From contig NZ_JASZYT010000004.1 of the NCBI RefSeq assembly GCF_030316765.1, positions 1-64,000 of the forward strand: a stretch of DNA of 64,000 nucleotides, written 5' to 3'. The notes beneath the pieces were generated by a model that searched no databases, had not been told where the DNA came from, and saw only the letters and a list, made by a program, of their open reading frames with translations. Numbering within the stretch: position 1 is the first letter of the stretch; each line of letters opens with the position of its first letter. The position numbers were made by a program, and so were the translations under genes. Of this stretch, positions 16,164 through 24,362 are shown piece after piece. The stretch is from Variovorax saccharolyticus. Its GTDB lineage: Bacteria; Pseudomonadota; Gammaproteobacteria; Burkholderiales; Burkholderiaceae_C.

Positions 16164-16865
16164 ATGGCACTGGCACTGTGGGACACCGCGATCGTGACTC
16201 TCACGGCGTCGATCGCCACCCCGGCAGGCATCGTCGCCGTGTGTTCGGCGGCGGTGGCCGGCGCGCTGGTGGTGGTGAGCTCGTTCGTCAAGACCATGAT
16301 CCCGCTGCGCTGCCTGGCGGTGGGGGGCAACCTCGGCTTCCTGGTCTATGGCGCGCTGCACCCGTCCCTGATCATGATGCTGCTGCACGGGGCCCTGCTG
16401 CCCATCAACATCTGGCGCACCGCGGAGATGGTCCGGCTGACGCGCCGCGTCACCGCGGCGGCGGCCGAGAACGACCTGTCGGGCGTCTGGCTCAGGCCCT
16501 ACATGCGCAGCCGGCGCATGAAGGCCGGCCGCGTGCTGTTCCGCAAGGGCGATGCCGCCACCCACCTCTACTTCCTGGCGTCGGGCCGGATCGAGTTCGT
16601 CGAGATCGGCGAGATGATGGAAGAGGGCCGCCTGTTCGGGGAGATCGCCTTCTTCGCCCCCGACAAGCGCCGCACGCTGACCGCGCGCTGCGCGACCGAC
16701 TGCACCGTGCTGCGCATCGACGAAACCACCTTCAAGCAGCTGTACTTCCAGAACCCGGCCTTCGGCTTCCAGGTCGTCAACCTGGTGACCTCGCGCCTGA
16801 TCGCCGACCGCCAGCGGCTCGAGTCGGTGGTCGAGGCCAGCCGGCCGGCGTCGCTGGGGAGCTGA
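16164..16865 (+). CDS. Popeye-like membrane protein with cyclic-nucleotide-binding domain
   Basis: The 233-residue product has about three membrane helices in residues 10-85, a basic linker, and a cyclic-nucleotide-binding domain over about residues 115-220. The binding cassette reads GRLFGEIAFFAPDKRRTLTA, keeping the Gly-Glu and the Arg-Thr that contact the cyclic phosphate in CRP-type domains. Short membrane domain plus this domain is the arrangement of Popeye proteins of animals and their bacterial relatives. No helix-turn-helix follows, so it is not a CRP-type regulator. An AAGGAG site precedes the ATG. A cyclase-domain gene lies 700 bases further on. Confidence 0.8.
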   Translation: MALALWDTAIVTLTASIATPAGIVAVCSAAVAGALVVVSSFVKTMIPLRCLAVGGNLGFLVYGALHPSLIMMLLHGALLPINIWRTAEMVRLTRRVTAAAAENDLSGVWLRPYMRSRRMKAGRVLFRKGDAATHLYFLASGRIEFVEIGEMMEEGRLFGEIAFFAPDKRRTLTARCATDCTVLRIDETTFKQLYFQNPAFGFQVVNLVTSRLIADRQRLESVVEASRPASLGS

Positions 16866-16875
16866 GCGCGCGGGT

Positions 16876-17529
16876 TCAGGCGACGCAGGCGCGCGCCGCC
16901 TCGAGGATCATGTCCTCGGAGGGCAGCTTGCCGATGCCGGCCAGCCCTTCGCGGGCGCACTCGATGTCGTGCCAGCGCACGATGCCGTCGCGGTCGATCA
17001 TGAACAGGGCCTTCAGCTGCGGCCATTGCCGGTCGACATCCCCCAGGTCGGCGGGCGTGCAGACATAGCCGTCGAGCTTCTCGATGGCCTTGGCGGCCGC
17101 CGGGACCGGCAGCGCCTCGGGCAGCTCGCCGGTCGGATTGACGCGGGTTTCCTGCATCGCCTGCAGCATGGCGGGCGTCGGTTCGGGCTTGGGCACCCGG
17201 TAGGCCCGGTGGGTCGACAGGGCCGGGTCGGAGGCCAGCCGCAGCGCGGTCGGCCTGAACTTGAAGTAGAGCCTGGCGTTCTCGGGGTCGGTGGCCAGCA
17301 CCACCAGGCTCTCGATGCCGAGCGGCTTGAGCTTGACCTCGAACTTGCCGAGCTGCACCAGCTGGCGCCGGCAGAACGGGCACCACAGGCCGACCATCAG
17401 CGACAGCAGCAGCGGGCTGCGTCCGCGGTAGTCGGCCAGCGACACGGTGCCGGGGCCGGCCACGGCCGGCAGCGCGAAGTCGGGGGCGGCTTCGCCCGGT
17501 GCCACGGGGGGGATGGTCGAGGAGGTCAT
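16876..17529 (-). CDS. Redoxin/AhpC-TSA family thiol protein
   Basis: The 217-residue product has a thioredoxin fold with APDFALPAVAGPGTVSLADYRGRSPLLL and the active-site motif WCPFCRRQL (a CxxC) at about residues 50-58. It should reduce peroxides or disulfides in the cytoplasm. I placed the start at 17529 (MTSSTIPP), where redoxin-like sequence begins; the longer frame runs into the neighbouring gene on a different frame. It follows the cyclase gene by 23 bases on the same strand and is probably cotranscribed with it. Confidence 0.88.
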   Translation of the reverse strand: MTSSTIPPVAPGEAAPDFALPAVAGPGTVSLADYRGRSPLLLSLMVGLWCPFCRRQLVQLGKFEVKLKPLGIESLVVLATDPENARLYFKFRPTALRLASDPALSTHRAYRVPKPEPTPAMLQAMQETRVNPTGELPEALPVPAAAKAIEKLDGYVCTPADLGDVDRQWPQLKALFMIDRDGIVRWHDIECAREGLAGIGKLPSEDMILEAARACVA

Positions 17530-17552
17530 GTTCGAGACTCCTTCGGGCAGGT

Positions 17553-20500
17553 TCAGCAGAGGAACGGCAGCACCATCAAGGCGTCGGGTTCGAGCCCGGC
17601 GCGCTCGCAGACGGTTTGTGCCTTGGCCAGGTAGGCCTCGGCCTGTGGGATGCGTCCGGCGTCGAGATACAACGTCGCCAATCCATCGTAGCAGGGAAAA
17701 AGCAGCTGGGGCTCGTCCACCTGCTCGGCCAGCTGCAGGGCTTCGCTGTAGGAGGCGAAGGCCCGCGCATGGTCGCCGTGGCACTGGTAGATCTGCCCCA
17801 GCACGATCAGCGGCACCGCGAGATGGTCGAGCAGGCCGAGCCGCCGGTCCAGGCTGGCGGCGGCGCGCGCGGCCTCGATGCCTTCCTCTTCGCAGCGGTT
17901 GGTCAGGGCACAGTAGGCCACCGCGAGATTGGCATACAGCCGCGACTGGAAGCCGAGGTCGCCGACCTTGCGCGCGGTCTCCAGGCCGCGCAGGCAGGTC
18001 TCGATGCTGCGCTGCGGATCGAGCGTCGCATATAGTACGCCGAGATTGGTGTAGCCCCGGCAGGCGGCCTGCAGCAGCTGGTGCGCCTCGGCCTGGGCCA
18101 CGCTGTTCTCGATCTGCGCCACCGCCTCGGCGGGGCGGCCCAGCCGTGCCAGCGCGACACCGAGGGTGTTGCAGGCCTCGGCCCGCACGACGGTGGCCTC
18201 GCGGCCGCTTCCGGGGGCGTCGGCGGCGGGCAGCTCGGCCAGTGCCCGCTCGGCCAGCGCCAGGGCGGCGGGGCTGTCGCCGGCACGAAAGGCGAGCCGG
18301 CCCATCTCCTGGAACAGATGGGCGCGCTCGATCGGGTCGCCGTCCGCGCCCAGGCGCTCGAGGCCGGCGCTGAAGCAGGCGCCGGCGCGTTCGCGCTCGC
18401 CGGCTTCCCAGTGCAGGCCGCCGGTCTTGCGCAGTGCCCGCGCGGCCCGTACCGGGTCGCACCGTGTCTCGGCGGCGCGCTGCACCAGGTCGTACTGCGC
18501 CAGCGCCTCGGCCCGGCGTCCCTTCAGCCCGTAGAGGTCGGCCAGCCGCTCGCGCGCATCGAGCACCAGCGGCTCTGCCTCGGGCGCCGCCGCCGGCGCC
18601 TCCGCCGGCTCTTCGGCCAGCGTGCGCAGCGCCCGTTCGTAGTGGCGGATCGCGTCGTCGTTCGCATAGACGGCCCGCGCGCGGTCGCCGGCGGCCAGCA
18701 GGTAGCGGGCGCCGCGCCGGGTGTCCGGCGACAGGCTCCAGTGGTGGCCGAGCGCCTCCAGCTCGGCCAGGCGAAGCGGGTTGCGGGCCTCGTCGCCGGC
18801 GGCTTGCTGCCGGTCCGCCGCGAATGCTTCCTCCAGGGCGCGGCCGGCCCGCTGATGCAGTTCGCTGCGCCGTGCCAGCAGCAGGTTCTGGTAGGCGACC
18901 TCGTGCAGCAGCGCGTGCGTGAAGCGCCAGCGGCGCGCATTCGACGGCTCGGCCCGGATCAGGTCGGCGGCGGCCAGCCGGCCCAGCGAGGCTTCGGCCG
19001 ACGGCGGGTCGGTGGCGATGCACTGCAGCAGCGCGGCATCGAAATCGGCCCCGAGCACGGCCGCTTCCTGCAGCGTCCGCCGGTCCTGCGCAGCCAGCCG
19101 GTCGATGCGCGACAGCAGCAGGCCGTACAGCGTGGGCGGCACGTCCGCCGCCTCCTGGGTGGCCTCGCAGATCCAGCGGTCGCCCTGGCGCAGCAGCAGC
19201 CCGCAGCCGGCCAGGCTGCGCACGATCTCCTCGACGAACAGCGGATTGCCGCCGGCCCGCGTGCGCACCAGATCGCGCACGGGGGCCAGGCCGTCGTCGG
19301 CCGGGGCGCCCAGCAGGTGGCTCACCAGCGCCGCGGCGTCCTGGTCGCTCAGCGGGCCCAGCTCGATCACCAGATGCGCGGCCCGCACCGGTCGCAGGGC
19401 GCGCGCGTCGGGGCGCTGGGCCGCCAGCAGCATCAGCGGGCGGTCGGCCAGCTGGTCGACCACCTCGCGCAGCAGGTCGACCGATGCCGCATCGGCCCAT
19501 TGCAGGTCGTCGATCACGATCAGCACCGGCTGTCGGGCGAGGCGGCGCTCGAGCAGCGCCCGCGCCGCCAGCGTGATCTGGCGCTGCAGCTGCTCGGGCT
19601 CGATGTCGCGCGGGCCGGCATCCTCGATGCCGAGCAGGTGGTTCACCACCCGGGCAACCGCGTCGACCTCCTCGGCATCGGCCCCGAGCGCCTGCAAGCC
19701 CTGGTGCAGCTTGTGCCGCGCGACCTCCAGCGAGTCGCCGGCGTCGACTTGGTAGACCTCGCGGAACAGCGTGCCGAAGGTGCCGTAGGTCGGCTCCCCG
19801 TGCGAGGAGCAGGTGGCGCGGCGCACGCCGGTGGCGGCGAGGCGGCTGTCGCCTTCCAGCTTTGCGAACAGTTCGGCCAGCAGCCGCGACTTGCCGGCGC
19901 CGGCTTCGCCGACGATGCTGACCAGCTGGGCCTGGCCGCCCTGCATGCGCTCGAAAGCGCCGATCAGCCGCTCGACGGCATCGTCGCGGCCGACCAGCGG
20001 CGCCGCCAGTCCGAGTTCGGCGAGGCCACGCGCGGAGACCGCGTCGGTGCGCGCGCCGCGCAGCCGGTGGACCCGCATCGGCTGCGCCTTGCCGCGCAGC
20101 GCCAGCTCGGTGGCCGGCTCGAAGTCGAAGCGGTGCCGCACCATCGACCAGGTGGCCTCCGACACCAGCACGGTGCCCGGCTGCGCGGCCGCGAGCAGCC
20201 GCGAGGCGGTGTTGACGGTGTCGCCGGTGACCGCATAGGCGCCGCCGGCGCCGCTGCCCAGGCTGCCGGCGACCACCGGGCCGCTGTGGACGCCGATGTG
20301 CAGCGTCACCGGCCGCCCGAGCCGCGCGGCCCACTGCAGGCTCAGGCGGCCGACGCGCTCGAGCAGGTCCTGGGCCGCCTCGAGCGCCCGCAGCGGATCG
20401 TCCTCGTGCGCGCGCGGGGCGCCGAACACCGCCATCACCGCGTCGCCGACGAACTTCTCGACGAAGCCGTCGCAGCGTGCGATGGCCTGTGCCATCGACT

Positions 20501-20723
20501 CGAACAACGCGTTCTGGAAGGCGCGCACGGTCTCCGGGTCGAGCTCCTCGGCCAGGGCCGTGAAGCCGGTCAGGTCGGCGAACAGCACCGTGACCTGGCG
20601 CCGGTCGGCCGCGGGCTCCGGCTCGGGCGGCGGGCGCGGCGCGTCCAGCCGGCAGCCGCAGCGCTGGCAGAAGGAAGAGGAGGGCAACACCTCGGCGCCG
20701 CAGCCTGCACAGGTCATGGTCAT
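17553..20723 (-). CDS. Class III nucleotidyl cyclase - AAA ATPase - TPR multidomain protein
   Basis: The 1056-residue cytoplasmic protein begins with a zinc ribbon (Cys5, 8, 19, 22), then a class III cyclase domain (about 40-215), an AAA/STAND-type ATPase (Walker A GEAGAGKSRLL, Walker B LIVIDDLQWAD) and a long C-terminal run of TPR-like helices. Cyclase metal Asp50 and Asp94, Lys90, and transition-state Asn171 and Arg175 are present, but the position usually Asp or Thr for purine selection is Ala164. Activity is therefore likely, but adenylate versus guanylate use is uncertain. ATPase-TPR tails of this kind act as signal-sensing, self-inhibiting modules. The start was chosen just before the zinc ribbon. 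Confidence 0.85.
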   Translation of the reverse strand: MTMTCAGCGAEVLPSSSFCQRCGCRLDAPRPPPEPEPAADRRQVTVLFADLTGFTALAEELDPETVRAFQNALFESMAQAIARCDGFVEKFVGDAVMAVFGAPRAHEDDPLRALEAAQDLLERVGRLSLQWAARLGRPVTLHIGVHSGPVVAGSLGSGAGGAYAVTGDTVNTASRLLAAAQPGTVLVSEATWSMVRHRFDFEPATELALRGKAQPMRVHRLRGARTDAVSARGLAELGLAAPLVGRDDAVERLIGAFERMQGGQAQLVSIVGEAGAGKSRLLAELFAKLEGDSRLAATGVRRATCSSHGEPTYGTFGTLFREVYQVDAGDSLEVARHKLHQGLQALGADAEEVDAVARVVNHLLGIEDAGPRDIEPEQLQRQITLAARALLERRLARQPVLIVIDDLQWADAASVDLLREVVDQLADRPLMLLAAQRPDARALRPVRAAHLVIELGPLSDQDAAALVSHLLGAPADDGLAPVRDLVRTRAGGNPLFVEEIVRSLAGCGLLLRQGDRWICEATQEAADVPPTLYGLLLSRIDRLAAQDRRTLQEAAVLGADFDAALLQCIATDPPSAEASLGRLAAADLIRAEPSNARRWRFTHALLHEVAYQNLLLARRSELHQRAGRALEEAFAADRQQAAGDEARNPLRLAELEALGHHWSLSPDTRRGARYLLAAGDRARAVYANDDAIRHYERALRTLAEEPAEAPAAAPEAEPLVLDARERLADLYGLKGRRAEALAQYDLVQRAAETRCDPVRAARALRKTGGLHWEAGERERAGACFSAGLERLGADGDPIERAHLFQEMGRLAFRAGDSPAALALAERALAELPAADAPGSGREATVVRAEACNTLGVALARLGRPAEAVAQIENSVAQAEAHQLLQAACRGYTNLGVLYATLDPQRSIETCLRGLETARKVGDLGFQSRLYANLAVAYCALTNRCEEEGIEAARAAASLDRRLGLLDHLAVPLIVLGQIYQCHGDHARAFASYSEALQLAEQVDEPQLLFPCYDGLATLYLDAGRIPQAEAYLAKAQTVCERAGLEPDALMVLPFLC

Positions 20724-20839
20724 GGCGAGTCCCGAGCCGGATGCTGCGCCAGTTCGGGCGCTGGCGCCACTCGGGGCGCCCCGGGGCGCCATCGGCCCTC
20801 GGCGCCATCGGGAAAATCCGCGATGATCCCGCCACCGCC

Positions 20840-21511
20840 ATGGAATTCCTCAAGTTCATCCGCTCGCTCGAAGAACTGCTCTACGAGGTGATGACGTGGC
20901 TGCTGTTCTATCCGCGCACGCTGTGGCGCGTGCTGCGGCATCCGCTGGCGCTGGCGGCGCAGGCCGAGGCCGAGATGAGCGAGCGGCCGGAGGACCAGTT
21001 CATCGACCTGGTCAGTCCGCCGCTGTTCCTGATGCTGTCGATCCTGCTGGCCCATGCGCTGGAGATCGGCCTGCACGCCAACCTGGCGCCCTTCACCTCC
21101 GAGGTGGCCAAGGAGGTGCTGTCCTCCGACGCCAACCTGCTGATCTTCCGGGCCATCACCTTCAGTCTCTTCCCGCTGATGATGGCGTCCGGCCTGCTGC
21201 GGCGCCAGCGTCGCGAGATCGATCGCAAGACTCTGCGCCGCCCCTTCTTCCTGCAGTGCTTCATCGCCTCGCCGTTCGTGGTGGCGCTGTCGGTGGCGTC
21301 GGTCTTCGCCCGGCTCGGCTTCCCGATCGTCGCCACCGCGATGACCAGCAGCGCGGTCGTCTGGTACCTGGCTGTCGAGACGGAGTGGTTCCGCACCCGC
21401 CTGGGCATCGGGCGGCTGCGCGCCTTCGGCATCGCGATGAAGCTGGCGTCGATCGCCTTCCTGCTGGCCTTCGGCATCGCCTTCCTGCTGCTGGGGCCCG
21501 AGACGTCGTGA
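20840..21511 (+). CDS. Integral membrane protein of unknown function
   Basis: The 223-residue product begins with an amphipathic stretch (MEFLKFIRSLEELLYEVMTW) followed by about four to five hydrophobic segments, including one in SPPLFLMLSILLAHALEIGL and a C-terminal one in LASIAFLLAFGIAFLLLG. Automatic pipelines may call such proteins permeases, but no transporter motif is visible. It is divergent from the cyclase gene with a gap of 116 bases and is followed after 17 bases by a GAF-domain gene, so those two may form an operon. Confidence 0.7.
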   Translation: MEFLKFIRSLEELLYEVMTWLLFYPRTLWRVLRHPLALAAQAEAEMSERPEDQFIDLVSPPLFLMLSILLAHALEIGLHANLAPFTSEVAKEVLSSDANLLIFRAITFSLFPLMMASGLLRRQRREIDRKTLRRPFFLQCFIASPFVVALSVASVFARLGFPIVATAMTSSAVVWYLAVETEWFRTRLGIGRLRAFGIAMKLASIAFLLAFGIAFLLLGPETS

Positions 21512-21528
21512 GGCGATACAGTGCGCAC

Positions 21529-21993
21529 ATGACATCCCCTCGCGACATCCAGACCTTCTCGCGCATGCTGGCAAGCCAGGGACCGGAAGCAGCGCTGGCC
21601 TATCTCAACGACGCGGTGCCGCATCGCTACTCGGCCATCTACCGCGTCGACGGCGGCATGCTGCGGAACATCTTCCTGCACGACAAGAAGCACGAGACCC
21701 GGCCGGAGTTCCTCGCGGTCGTGCCCTTCGAAGTCAGCTTCTGCCAGTTCGTCCTGCGCGACGGCGCATTCCAGACCAGCGATTCGGGCGGCGACTCCCG
21801 GCTCGACGGCCATCCGTACCAGGGCGTGATGGTCAGCTACCACGGCGTTCCGCTGACCGACGCAGCGGGTGCGCTGATCGGCACGCTGTGCCATTTCGAT
21901 GTGGTCGCGCACGGGCTGGCCGACGAGGAGTTCGACCTGCTCCAGCGCGCCGGGCGAGTGCTGCCGGAGTACCTGCCGCCGCCGGCAGCCTAG
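21529..21993 (+). CDS. Small GAF domain protein
   Basis: The 154-residue product is almost entirely one GAF domain: AIYRVDGGMLRNIFLHD, then a central FCQFVLRDGAFQTSD segment, then GTLCHFDVVAHGLADEEFDLLQRAG at the end. GAF domains bind small ligands such as cyclic nucleotides or haem, but this protein has no output domain. The start at 21529 follows the stop of the membrane protein gene by 17 bases. Its stop codon overlaps the stop of the converging GFA gene. Confidence 0.75.
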   Translation: MTSPRDIQTFSRMLASQGPEAALAYLNDAVPHRYSAIYRVDGGMLRNIFLHDKKHETRPEFLAVVPFEVSFCQFVLRDGAFQTSDSGGDSRLDGHPYQGVMVSYHGVPLTDAAGALIGTLCHFDVVAHGLADEEFDLLQRAGRVLPEYLPPPAA

Positions 21994-22406
21994 CCGGCCG
22001 GCATTCGCTCGAAGGCCTGCAGCGAGGGATCGATGGCGTCCCACGCCAGTCCGCGCATGCTGTAGGTGAGTACCTGCGGCGCGAAGCGGCCCGGGTCGTC
22101 CAGGCTTCCCGCCGGGACCGCGATCAGCTCCGGCATCGCGGCAAAGCGCAGGAAGACCGGCGTTCCGCAGACCGGACAGAAGGCGTGGACCTTCAGGTTG
22201 CCGCTGTCGCCCGCCACCTCCCACTGCGTCGCCTCGCCGGTGATCGCCATCTCGGCGCGCGCAGCAAAGGTCAGCCAGGAGCCGTGTCCGGTGCCGCTTC
22301 GCCGCTGGCAGTCGCGGCACTGGCAGTGGTTCTGGAAGAGGGGCGCGTGCGGGGTGGCGTAGCGGATCGTGCCGCAGGCGCATCCGCCCGTGTAGGACTG
22401 GGTCAT
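21990..22406 (-). CDS. GFA family zinc protein (glutathione-dependent formaldehyde-activating type)
   Basis: The 138-residue product has the zinc-ligand pattern of the GFA family: GGCACGTIRY near the N-terminus, HCQCRDCQRRSG at about residues 33-44, and AFCPVCGTPVF at about 75-85. Members bind zinc and sometimes glutathione; the original formaldehyde role does not hold for all. It is followed on the same strand by none and preceded by an AHSA1-like gene 26 bases upstream, so it is probably the last gene of the ArsR-AHSA1-GFA operon. Confidence 0.88.
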   Translation of the reverse strand: MTQSYTGGCACGTIRYATPHAPLFQNHCQCRDCQRRSGTGHGSWLTFAARAEMAITGEATQWEVAGDSGNLKVHAFCPVCGTPVFLRFAAMPELIAVPAGSLDDPGRFAPQVLTYSMRGLAWDAIDPSLQAFERMPAG

Positions 22407-22432
22407 GGAGGTCTCCTGGTTCGGGCCGTCGA

Positions 22433-22897
22433 TCAGGCCGCCTTGGGCTTGGCGAAGACGTCGATGCCCTGTCCCGTCTCGAGCAGCGACTTGAGGCTGG
22501 AAAGCACGATCGGCCAGCCCTGCTGGATGCCCTTGGCCATCCCGCTGCCGGCCTCGAGTTCGTCGTGGGTGACGGTCAGCCGCACCATGTCCTCGTAGGC
22601 CGCGATGTCGAAGCAGACGCGGCTGTAGCTGGCCGGATCGGCGGCCTGCGAGGCGTTCGCCCAGGTGATGACCAGGCGCGTCGGCGGCGAGACCTCGACC
22701 ACCTTGCCGACCAGCTGCACCGTGCGCTGCGCATCGGCACGCACATGCTCCCAGCCCGATCCGGGCTGCCAGTCGGAGACGTTCTCGTGGCCCCAGTAGC
22801 GCCGCGCGATCTCCGGCCGGGTGATGGCTTCGAACACCTTGTCCGGCGTCGAGCGGATGTAGGTCACGTAGACGAAGCTGGTCTTCTGCGGGTTCAT
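22433..22897 (-). CDS. SRPBCC/AHSA1-like protein paired with ArsR
   Basis: The 154-residue product has one START-like fold with the AHSA1 opening FVYVTYIRSTPDKVFEAITRPEIARRYWG and a closing helix QGWPIVLSSLKSLLETGQG. An AAGGAGAG ribosome site lies before the start at 22897, which decides between it and an upstream in-frame ATG. The gene follows ArsR by two bases. It repeats the ArsR/AHSA1 arrangement seen at 11.6-12.4 kb, but the proteins are clearly different in sequence, so this is not a recent duplication. Confidence 0.85.
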   Translation of the reverse strand: MNPQKTSFVYVTYIRSTPDKVFEAITRPEIARRYWGHENVSDWQPGSGWEHVRADAQRTVQLVGKVVEVSPPTRLVITWANASQAADPASYSRVCFDIAAYEDMVRLTVTHDELEAGSGMAKGIQQGWPIVLSSLKSLLETGQGIDVFAKPKAA

Positions 22898-22899
22898 CG

Positions 22900-23214
22900 T
22901 CACTCTCCTTCGAGTTCTTGCTTCAGGTCGTGCAGCAGGCTGAGCCGCTGGCGTTCGAATTTCCGCACCCACCGCTCGTAGACCTCGTGCAGCGGCACCG
23001 GGTTGATGAAATGCAGCTTCTCCCGGCCGCGCCAGACGGTGCTGACCAGATTGGCCGCCTCCAGCAGCCCGATGTGCTGCGTCGCCGATTGCCGCGTCAT
23101 GTCCAGGTGCTCGCAGAGCTGGCCCAGCGTCTGCCCGTTGTTCTCGTACAGCAGGTCGAGCAGCTGTCTGCGTGTCGGGTCGGCCAGCGCCTTGAAGATC
23201 TTGTCAGCGTCCAT
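22900..23214 (-). CDS. ArsR family transcriptional regulator
   Basis: The 104-residue protein carries IFKALADPTRRQLLDLLYENNGQTLGQL and the recognition helix TRQSATQHIGLLEAANLVS, a typical ArsR winged helix, with a C-terminal helix WVRKFERQRLSLLHDLKQEL for dimerisation. It has a single Cys and no known metal site. A near-perfect 20-base palindrome lies about 29 bases upstream of its start codon, consistent with autorepression of the ArsR-AHSA1-GFA operon. Confidence 0.9.
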   Translation of the reverse strand: MDADKIFKALADPTRRQLLDLLYENNGQTLGQLCEHLDMTRQSATQHIGLLEAANLVSTVWRGREKLHFINPVPLHEVYERWVRKFERQRLSLLHDLKQELEGE

Positions 23215-23242
23215 CGGTTGCGTTCATGCGGGAGCGGATGAT

Positions 23243-23262
23243 ATGCAGGTAAATACCTGCAT
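23243..23262. promoter_or_regulatory. 20-base palindromic ArsR operator
   Basis: ATGCAGGTA and TACCTGCAT are perfect 9-base arms around AA. The site is upstream of the ArsR gene and within the shared space before the converging end of the GAF gene, so it can only regulate the ArsR operon among the genes seen here. Confidence 0.7.
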
Positions 23263-23305
23263 GTCAAGCGGCACATCGGCCGATGGCGCCTGCACGCCTG
23301 CACGC

Positions 23306-24259
23306 CTACAGATAGAGCGCCAGGATCTCGACCACCGAGCCCTCGCGCAGCACCGGTATCGCCAGCAGCGCCCAGCTTCCGATCGCCGTCGCCGCGGCAG
23401 CGGAGGCGCCGGGCTCCGCGGCGGGCCAGTCGCTGATGGCCGGCGCGCCGCTCGCGCAGGCGCTGGCAATGGCACCCGCAGGCGCGAGCGCCGAGAAGGG
23501 CAGCGTCGCCTCCGCGAGCGAGGCGCCGCCGTGCAGTTCGCTGAAGGCGTAGACCCGCCGCAGCCGGGCTGCCGTCGCATCGAGGACCCAGCGCTCGATG
23601 CGGCGGGCCAGCGGCAGCGCCGGACCGGCGAGAAAGGTCACGGCGTGGTCGATCGTCCGCTGGGCGGCGACGGGGATCGCGAGGCCACGCAGCAGACCCG
23701 CGGCGGCGGCCTCTCCGGCGCGCACGAAGCGATCGGCGGACAGCGGCAGGTCTTCCAGGAATACGGCTTCGCCGCGCTCCCAGGCCTGGCCCGGGAGACC
23801 CACCCCGCGCGGCAGGCGGGTCTGGCGCGAGATGGCTTCGAAGCCTTGGGCATTGCTGCCATAGGCACCGTCGACCAGCGTCATGTCCTCGCCGGTGTGC
23901 GCGTCGTGGTGCCAGAGCTCGAGCCCGCAGGCGGTGGCGGCATCGTGACCGCAGAAGATCACGAGCACCGAGGTCAGGCGATCGTTCAGCCACAGCGGCC
24001 AGGCGACCGCGCAGCTCAGGCCGGCGGCGTGCGCGGCTTCCGTGCGGCGGAAATACGATCCTTCGAAGCGGCCCAGGAGCACCGGCCTGCCTTCATCCCA
24101 GGCATGGCCCGGCAAGCCCTCGCCGCGACCCCAGCACAGCTCGCGGCTGGCGGCAGCCAGTCTCTTCGCCGGGCCGTACGCACCGCCGCCGAACTCGAGG
24201 AGAGAGCCGTCGGCGCTGGGCAACCAGACCTCGGCGGCCTTGATGAATGTTGAAGCCAT
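23306..24259 (-). CDS. Tandem GAF domain protein
   Basis: The 317-residue product has two GAF domains that are visibly related. Each contains a G-x-GLPGxAW segment followed by a pocket-lining Ala-Gly-rich strand (GEGLPGHAWDEGRPVLLG with AAHAAGLSCAVAWPL, then GVGLPGQAWERGEAVFLE with AAAAGLLRGLAIPV). There is no kinase, cyclase or DNA-binding domain, so it would act by binding a ligand and a partner. The start at 24259 was chosen because homologous sequence begins at MASTFIKAAEVW. It is divergent from a GntR regulator. Confidence 0.78.
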   Translation of the reverse strand: MASTFIKAAEVWLPSADGSLLEFGGGAYGPAKRLAAASRELCWGRGEGLPGHAWDEGRPVLLGRFEGSYFRRTEAAHAAGLSCAVAWPLWLNDRLTSVLVIFCGHDAATACGLELWHHDAHTGEDMTLVDGAYGSNAQGFEAISRQTRLPRGVGLPGQAWERGEAVFLEDLPLSADRFVRAGEAAAAGLLRGLAIPVAAQRTIDHAVTFLAGPALPLARRIERWVLDATAARLRRVYAFSELHGGASLAEATLPFSALAPAGAIASACASGAPAISDWPAAEPGASAAAATAIGSWALLAIPVLREGSVVEILALYL

Positions 24260-24321
24260 GTGACCTCCTGGAGTGCGGCAGTCCACGCAAGTTGCAGGCC
24301 ACGGCAGCACAGGGCGGCCGT

Positions 24322-24330
24322 CTTGCATAC
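24322..24330. promoter_or_regulatory. Candidate GntR half-operator upstream of the GntR gene
   Basis: CTTGCATAC lies 33 bases before the GntR ATG and repeats the first nine bases of a full CTTGCATACAAG site found at the start of the next gene. One half plus the spacer matches an FCD-type operator, so autoregulation is plausible but weakly supported. Confidence 0.35.
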
Positions 24331-24362
24331 CTCGGGCATGGAAACTGCTCGCTCAGCGAAGC

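Noticed and set aside
16876..20859. A single 1327-residue frame joining the redoxin to upstream sequence
   Set aside because: Only the last 217 residues resemble protein families; the rest is an out-of-frame shadow of the cyclase gene, so no redoxin fusion exists.
18081..20891. A 936-residue open frame on the plus strand opposite the cyclase gene
   Set aside because: It is an Arg/Ala/Gly-rich mirror frame produced by high GC content; the minus strand has clear domains and motifs over the same bases.
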